Assembly (NCBI GenBank): GCA_016793885.1 | Contig: JAEUHE010000062.1 | Coordinates: 1-62,089 of the forward strand | Direction of reading: 5' to 3' | Length of the DNA stretch: 62,089 bases | DNA from: Verrucomicrobiales bacterium | GTDB lineage: Bacteria; Verrucomicrobiota; Verrucomicrobiia; Limisphaerales; UBA11320 | Shown: one piece after another, positions 57,405-62,089 of the stretch | How positions within the stretch are numbered: position 1 is the stretch's first letter | How the letters are laid out: every line of letters begins with the position of its first letter | Position numbers and translations under genes: made by a program | Notes under the pieces: model-generated | Seen by the model: the letters and a program-made list of their open reading frames with translations, nothing else | Databases searched by the model: none | What the model was told of the DNA's origin: nothing

Positions 57405-60118
57405 CCCACCGGCTCCACGTCCACAGCGACCACCTTGTACTCCGGACACATCGTGTCCTGGTCACATTCGCTGCTCGTGACGGTATTGACCAGCACCTCA
57501 GGGAAATGGAAGGTGCAGTACAACACCCCGGGCTTCACTTCATCGGATCGCTTCGCGTGCAATCGAACTTCCCCTCGCGCGCTGAAGATCCGCACCATGT
57601 CCCCATCCGCAATCCCCTTTCGAGCCGCGTCCTCGGGGTTAATCGCCAACTGGTCCTGAGTCACAATGAGCGCATTGTTCGTCCGCCGTGTCATCGTCCC
57701 GCAGTTGTAATGCTCCAACAAACGGCCGGTGGTCAAAATGAACGGAAACTCATCCTGATGCTTCTCAATCTCGCGGCTCTCCTGAAAGGGAAAGAAGTGA
57801 AACTTCCCAAGACCCCGCTTGAAACTCTCGACATGAAGAATGTCCGTTCCCACACACCCCTCTTGAATCGGCCATTGAGTGCCTTGATCGCTCAAGCCCT
57901 CCCAGGTGGCCCCCTTGAAGAAGGGAACGATCTGCGCGATTTCGGCGAGCATGCCGTCCGGCGTGTAAGGCGGCTGGGGAAAGCCCATGCGGTTCATGAT
58001 ATCCACAATGATCTGCCCATCCGGCTTGGTGCCGGCCAGCGGGGCCATCACCGCATTCACCCGCTGGACGCGCCGTTCACCATTGGTAAAGGTGCCGCTC
58101 TTCTCCAAAAACGACGACGCCGGCAAGACCACATGGGCCATCTCCGCGGTGGGAGTCATGAACAGCTCCTGCACCACCAAAAACTCCAGTGAACCCAACG
58201 CCTTTTTGACATGTTCGGTGTTGGGATCGGTCTGCACCAAGTCCTCCCCCATGACCCACATGGCTTTCAGCCGCCCATCGATCGCCGCGTCATACATCTG
58301 AGGGATCTTCCAGCCGATCTGATCCGAGAGATGCACGCCGTAAAACTCCTCGAACCGTTTGTGATGAACCGGATCGTTCACTGCCAGGTAACCAGCACCC
58401 TGGTGAGGCTGGCAGCCCATGTCGGCCGCACCCTGAACATTGTTCTGTCCGCGCAGTGGATTAACACCCACTCCCGGCCGCCCCACATTGCCAGTCATCA
58501 TCGCGATGTCGGCAATGGTCATCACCGTCTTCGATCCGTGGCTGTGCTCCGTCACACCCAACCCGTGAAAAGCCATGGCGCTCTCCGCGCTGGCATACTC
58601 GATCGCAGCCGCTTTGACCTGCTCCCGATCGACTCCGTGGATCCGTTCCAGTTCATCCAGGTTCAACGACCGCAGCCCGGCTTCGAACTCGCTCCAATTC
58701 TCGCAGCGCTTCTGCACAAACTCCTGATCCACCAGCCCGGCTTCCAGGATGTAGTAGGCGAACATGTTCAGCAGGGCCACGTTCGTGCCCGGGCGTAGCT
58801 GCAGGTGATGCTTGGCGTAGGGCACCAGCTCAATCTTCCGGGGATCCACAACGATGAGCGGAATGCCCTTCATGGCCCGCTGCTTGATCTTCGAGCCGGT
58901 GACCGGATGTCCCTCGGTCGGGTTGGCGCCGATCACCAGGATGCACTCGGTGTATTGGAGATCGATGACGCTGTTGGTCGCAGCTCCCGTGCCGAAGGCC
59001 TTCTGCATGCCCCAGGCCGTCGGCGAATGACACACGCGCGCGCAGGCATCGATGTTGTTCGTGCCAAATACGGTGCGAATGAACTTCTGCATGAGGTAGT
59101 TCTCCTCATTGGTGCAGCGCGCCGAAGAAATCCCCCCAACGGCGTTGCCGCCATGTTCGCTCTGAATGCGCTTCAGGTTCTCGGCGATATAGGCATAGGC
59201 CTCCTCCCAAGTCGTCTCTTGGAACGCGCCGTCCCGACGAATCAGCGGCTTGCGCAGCCGATCCGGATGCCCCACAAAACGAAACGCATACCGCCCCTTG
59301 AGACAGGTGTGGGAATGATTCACCACCGAGTCCGTGGGCGCTTGAATCGACAGAATTTCACCTCCCTTGGTCGCCACATTCAAGTTGCAGCCGACCCCGC
59401 AGTAGGTGCAAACCGTCCGGGTCTTGCGAGTGGCCTCAATCGCTTTCGAGGCGAAGATATCCGATATCGCGGACGTAGGACACGCCTGAGCGCAGGCCCC
59501 GCAGGAAACGCAGGGTGAATCCTTGAAGCTGGTATCCAGACCTTTGATGATCCGGGCGTTGAAACCCCGCCCGTGCATGCTGAGAACAAATTGTCCCTGC
59601 ACCTCATCGCAGGCGCGCACGCACCGCGAACAGTTGATGCATTTGGCCAGCTCGGAGGTCATGTAGGCATGCGACCGATCCTTGGGCTGATGGAGGTGGT
59701 TTTTTCCACCCTGATAGCGGATCTGCCGCACCCCCACCTTGCCAGCCACGGTCTGCAGCTCGCAGTTTCCGTTGACCTCGCAGGTCAGGCAGTCAGGGGG
59801 ATGATCGCTCAATACCAGCTCCAGGATGTTCCGGCGCAAGCGCTGAACCTTCTTGGTCTCCGAATAGATGTGCATCCCCGGGGACAGGGGGGTATGGCAG
59901 GCGGCCACCACGCGGGTCGGCCCGTCCGCGCGCAGCGCCACTTCCACGGAACAAACCCGACAGGCCCCATAAGGCTCAAGCTGCGGGGCATCGCAGAGGG
60001 TCGGGACATGACCGCGACCGAGGTGTCGGTCGGCAAACCTAAGGATCGTGTCGCCCGGCTGCAACGGGTAGGCCTTGCCGTCGAGCCAGGCTTGATTCTC
60101 AGTAGTGGGCAAGTTCAT
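57401..60118 (-). CDS. fdhA: NAD-dependent formate dehydrogenase, alpha subunit
   Basis: This 905-residue molybdopterin enzyme oxidises formate to CO2. A [2Fe-2S] ferredoxin domain (C42, C53, C56, C74), a His-Cys3 cluster region (H106, C110, C113, C119), two [4Fe-4S] clusters (C160/163/166/170; C203/206/209/213) and the bis-MGD domain cluster (C237, C240, C244, C272) are all visible. The Mo ligand is C363 (N-I-D-A-C-A-R-V-C-H-S-P), so it is a Cys, not a selenocysteine, type. The electron-entry subunit is encoded three bases upstream. The two form the soluble NAD-linked FdhAB type. Its last base overlaps the sigma factor stop tail to tail. Confidence 0.93.
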   Translation of the reverse strand: MNLPTTENQAWLDGKAYPLQPGDTILRFADRHLGRGHVPTLCDAPQLEPYGACRVCSVEVALRADGPTRVVAACHTPLSPGMHIYSETKKVQRLRRNILELVLSDHPPDCLTCEVNGNCELQTVAGKVGVRQIRYQGGKNHLHQPKDRSHAYMTSELAKCINCSRCVRACDEVQGQFVLSMHGRGFNARIIKGLDTSFKDSPCVSCGACAQACPTSAISDIFASKAIEATRKTRTVCTYCGVGCNLNVATKGGEILSIQAPTDSVVNHSHTCLKGRYAFRFVGHPDRLRKPLIRRDGAFQETTWEEAYAYIAENLKRIQSEHGGNAVGGISSARCTNEENYLMQKFIRTVFGTNNIDACARVCHSPTAWGMQKAFGTGAATNSVIDLQYTECILVIGANPTEGHPVTGSKIKQRAMKGIPLIVVDPRKIELVPYAKHHLQLRPGTNVALLNMFAYYILEAGLVDQEFVQKRCENWSEFEAGLRSLNLDELERIHGVDREQVKAAAIEYASAESAMAFHGLGVTEHSHGSKTVMTIADIAMMTGNVGRPGVGVNPLRGQNNVQGAADMGCQPHQGAGYLAVNDPVHHKRFEEFYGVHLSDQIGWKIPQMYDAAIDGRLKAMWVMGEDLVQTDPNTEHVKKALGSLEFLVVQELFMTPTAEMAHVVLPASSFLEKSGTFTNGERRVQRVNAVMAPLAGTKPDGQIIVDIMNRMGFPQPPYTPDGMLAEIAQIVPFFKGATWEGLSDQGTQWPIQEGCVGTDILHVESFKRGLGKFHFFPFQESREIEKHQDEFPFILTTGRLLEHYNCGTMTRRTNNALIVTQDQLAINPEDAARKGIADGDMVRIFSARGEVRLHAKRSDEVKPGVLYCTFHFPEVLVNTVTSSECDQDTMCPEYKVVAVDVEPVG

Positions 60119-60121
60119 AAC

Positions 60122-61819
60122 TTAGCGGGCGGAGGGTTGAAAGAAGGGCTTCAGCTCCTCAGCGAAGTAGGCCAGGGCGTTCTTGATCGGCAGCGGCACC
60201 CCGCCCCCCAAGGCGCACAACGAGGTCTGCTCCATGGTTTCCAGCAAATCGTCGATTAGCTCCCGGTCCACCAGACCCTGGCCTGCACGAGCCCGAGCGA
60301 TCAGTTCCTGGCCGCGAGTCGAACCCAACCGACACGGAAAGCATTTCCCACAGCTCTCGTCGGCAGTAAATTGAAACAAATGCTCGATGTACTCGATCAT
60401 CGGCATGGAAGTTGGAATGCTGACCACACCAGCATGCCCCAGGAGAAAGCCCGCGTTCTTGAACGACTCAAAGTCCACGGTTAACGATTCAATTTTCTCC
60501 ACCGGAACCAAGCCACCCAATGGCCCACCCACCTGCACCGCCTTCACCGGGTTCTTGAAGCCGTCCGCCAACTGATACACCACCTTGGACAGGGGCGTCC
60601 CCATCGCCACTTCATAGATGCCAGGCCGACGAAAATGGCTGTCCAACGACAACAACTTCGGCCCGCTGCTCTGCTCCGTTCCGATGCGCGCATACGCCTT
60701 CCCACCCAGCGACAGAATGGCCCGCAGGTTGGCGAAGGTCTCCACGTTGTTCAGAATGGTGGGCTTTCGGAACAAGCCCTCCTGAGTCGGGAACGGCGGG
60801 CGTACCCGCACCTCCGGACGCTGTCCTTCGATGCTGGCCAGCAGCGCGGTTTCCTCCCCGCAGATGTAGGCTCCTGCTCCCTTGATCGTTTTGAAATCAA
60901 ACTCGAAGCCTGAGCCCTGGATGTTCCGGCCCAACCATCCGGCCTCCCGCAGCTCCTGCACCGCGGCGTTCATGCGCCGGATCGAGTCCGGATACTCCGC
61001 CCGAATATAGAGCACCCCCACTTTCGCACCGGCAAACCAGCCGGCGACCATCATACCGAAGAGCACCGAGTGGGGCTGTTGCTCCATCAAATACTTGTCG
61101 ATATAGGCACCCGGGTCTCCTTCGTCGGCATTGCAGACAATGTATTTCACCGACCCTTTGGCTTCACGGGCCGATTGCCATTTCAAATGAAGCGGAAAAC
61201 CCGCCCCCCCTCGTCCGCGTAGCTTGGAATCGCGCAACTCGGTAAGCAAGTCATCGGGACTTCGCTTCAGCCAGGCGTGCAGCGGAGCGAAATACTCGGG
61301 GATTCCGGGAAACGGAGCCGTTAGAAGGGGCTGCGTCAGATCCGATACCACCGCGTAGCGATCCTGCGAGTCTCCCGCTCCCCCCTGGAAAAGCGTCGCC
61401 AGTTGCTGCGCGGTTTGACCGGAGTAATTCTGGTCGGCAAACTGAAAGGCGCCCCCCTGATGGCAACGGCCCAGACAGCAGATGTGGCCGATTTCTTCGG
61501 GCTTAAAGTGTCGAGCTGCCTCCTCGTGCAAGGCCGCCTGAGTGCCTGCACAGAGGCAAGCGGAGCCATTGCAGAGCAAAACCTTCTTTCCGGCGTTCTG
61601 CTTCTTCAGAAAATCGTAGAAGGAAACAGCCCCCAAGGTCACGGCGTCGCCAAAGAGGGAATGCTCGCCCATCCGGTGGACGGTGTCAGCCACCTCGGCG
61701 GTGCCCGTCGATTCAGCAGCTTTGACCATTCGGTCAAAGACATTCTGGTCGAGTCCTTTGCGAAACGACAAGGCGCTCAGATTCCTGGACATGCCTAAGG
61801 AATAGCGCAACTCTGACAT
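60122..61819 (-). CDS. fdhB: NADH-binding (NuoEF-like) subunit of formate dehydrogenase
   Basis: The product passes electrons from FdhA to NAD. An N-terminal thioredoxin-like [2Fe-2S] domain (about 55-120, with CNGSACLC and CCLGRC) is followed by a NuoF-like flavoprotein: G-R-G-G-A-G-F-P-L-H-L-K-W (FMN), G-A-G-A-Y-I-C-G-E-E-T-A-L-L (NADH) and S-C-G-K-C-F-P-C-R-L-G ([4Fe-4S]). The start is uncertain: ATG 61819 has GGTGGAG a few bases upstream and gives 565 residues, ATG 61792 gives 556 and ATG 61882 adds a short odd leader. It is co-transcribed with fdhA (3-base gap). The upstream region touches a truncated copy of repeat B (61894-61960). Confidence 0.9.
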   Translation of the reverse strand: MSELRYSLGMSRNLSALSFRKGLDQNVFDRMVKAAESTGTAEVADTVHRMGEHSLFGDAVTLGAVSFYDFLKKQNAGKKVLLCNGSACLCAGTQAALHEEAARHFKPEEIGHICCLGRCHQGGAFQFADQNYSGQTAQQLATLFQGGAGDSQDRYAVVSDLTQPLLTAPFPGIPEYFAPLHAWLKRSPDDLLTELRDSKLRGRGGAGFPLHLKWQSAREAKGSVKYIVCNADEGDPGAYIDKYLMEQQPHSVLFGMMVAGWFAGAKVGVLYIRAEYPDSIRRMNAAVQELREAGWLGRNIQGSGFEFDFKTIKGAGAYICGEETALLASIEGQRPEVRVRPPFPTQEGLFRKPTILNNVETFANLRAILSLGGKAYARIGTEQSSGPKLLSLDSHFRRPGIYEVAMGTPLSKVVYQLADGFKNPVKAVQVGGPLGGLVPVEKIESLTVDFESFKNAGFLLGHAGVVSIPTSMPMIEYIEHLFQFTADESCGKCFPCRLGSTRGQELIARARAGQGLVDRELIDDLLETMEQTSLCALGGGVPLPIKNALAYFAEELKPFFQPSAR

Positions 61820-61893
61820 CGACTCCACCAAAATTGCTTCGCCATTCGCCGTCCAGACGGTCGATGGCCGCCTATGGACCACGGTGGCACGAC

Positions 61894-61960
61894 CTAAGCA
61901 TTACCCACAAGTTCTTCGACCAAATGTTAGAATCCCAAAGGGATTCCGCCTCAAAGCCCA
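61894..61960. repeat. Repeat B, truncated copy 3
   Basis: About 67 bases match the left arm of copy 2 (20437-20502): CTAAGCATTACCCACAAGTT, then the GAATCCCAAAGGGATTC block and CTCAAAGCCCA. It breaks off before the second half, so a deletion or partial copying removed the rest. Immediately right (61961-62089) is unrelated sequence. Confidence 0.6.
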
Positions 61961-61988
61961 GACATCTGAGTTACTCCGGCAAGGGTTT

Positions 61989-62089
61989 TTAGTTTTTTTG
62001 TTCACCGGAAAGTGAGTTCGATTGGAGCGTTGGCGCCGATGTTTTTGGCCCACGCTTTTTCAAGAGTGCGGCCTCGTACCGGGCTTCGT
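61989..62089 (-). CDS. Possible 3' end of a gene reaching past the window (two frames open)
   Basis: On the minus strand two frames stay open to the window edge. One ends at TAA 61989-61991 (…YEAALLKKRGPKTSAPTLQ…), the other at TGA 62002-62004 (…LEKAWAKNIGANAPIELTFR). Either could be the C-terminus of a gene lying mainly to the right. I cannot tell which, if any, is real, and I recognise no family. Confidence 0.25.
   Translation of the reverse strand, partial: EARYEAALLKKRGPKTSAPTLQSNSLSGEQKN

Noticed and set aside
57401-60118. Selenocysteine in formate dehydrogenase
   Set aside because: The molybdenum-ligand position is an ordinary Cys codon (C363) in CARVCHSP; there is no in-frame TGA.

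Overview
The window looks like a chromosome segment of a Verrucomicrobiota bacterium, most likely of the Limisphaerales/Pedosphaera type. This rests on the mix of gene families rather than on any marker gene: DUF1549/DUF1553 and DUF1501 secreted proteins, ThuA, DUF1080, Tat-exported sugar isomerase-like proteins, TIGR03790, DUF5690, many large exported proteins sharing a short C-terminal beta module ending in (F/Y)(F/Y)R(I/L), weak Shine-Dalgarno usage, and intergenic DNA rich in long imperfect palindromes.

Left part (1-10359) is mobile DNA. Bases 1-471 are the 3' end of a large plasmid/phage-type helicase-methylase gene. Bases 689-10315 form a compact 9.6-kb integrative element inserted at the 3' end of a tRNA-Gly(CCC) gene. 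The 30-bp tRNA 3' end is repeated exactly at both ends, and paired GTTAGCA motifs lie just inside each end. The element carries a tyrosine integrase, an excisionase-like HTH protein, and a tightly coupled replication cassette (an unlisted 52-aa small protein, a PriCT/TOPRIM primase-like protein and a RepA-like helicase, joined by ATGA overlaps). It also has an iteron-like cluster of TGGAAACGA, a two-gene ATPase/TOPRIM (OLD/PARIS-like) putative defence pair, and two exported cargo proteins. No capsid, tail or conjugation gene is visible, so it looks like a satellite or mobilizable island.

Middle part (10.4-38 kb) is chromosomal. It holds a phytase-like/GDPD fusion, an HpnZ-like alcohol dehydrogenase, a DUF5690 transporter, a large Ig/LamG exported protein, 3-methyladenine glycosylase, a TRAP transporter operon with a TatT lipoprotein, a ceramidase-family enzyme, ppk1, aroB, and a divergent pair of units (DUF1553-DUF1501 on minus; ThuA, isomerase-like and a small membrane protein on plus), then a DUF1080 lipoprotein.

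Right part (38-62 kb) starts with a 1792-residue exported protein. It has a phytase-like head, two Ig-like domains and five tandem copies of an uncharacterised ~210-residue module in a B-A-B-A-B order. Then come a minus-strand group (flavin-dependent halogenase-like enzyme, radical SAM protein, TIGR03790 protein), housekeeping genes (an MBL hydrolase, recN, serine acetyltransferase, a methyltransferase, purF, an ECF-type sigma factor), a membrane protein with a long Pro/Ala-rich tail, and a NAD-dependent formate dehydrogenase pair.

Intergenic regions carry several repeat families: two copies of a ~280-450 bp palindromic repeat (A), two full and one truncated copy of a ~315 bp palindromic repeat (B), GGGCCGAGACGGCCC palindromes, a shared 18-bp terminator hairpin, and a cluster of three different heptamer tandem repeats. 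All functional calls come from reading motifs; no database search was run.
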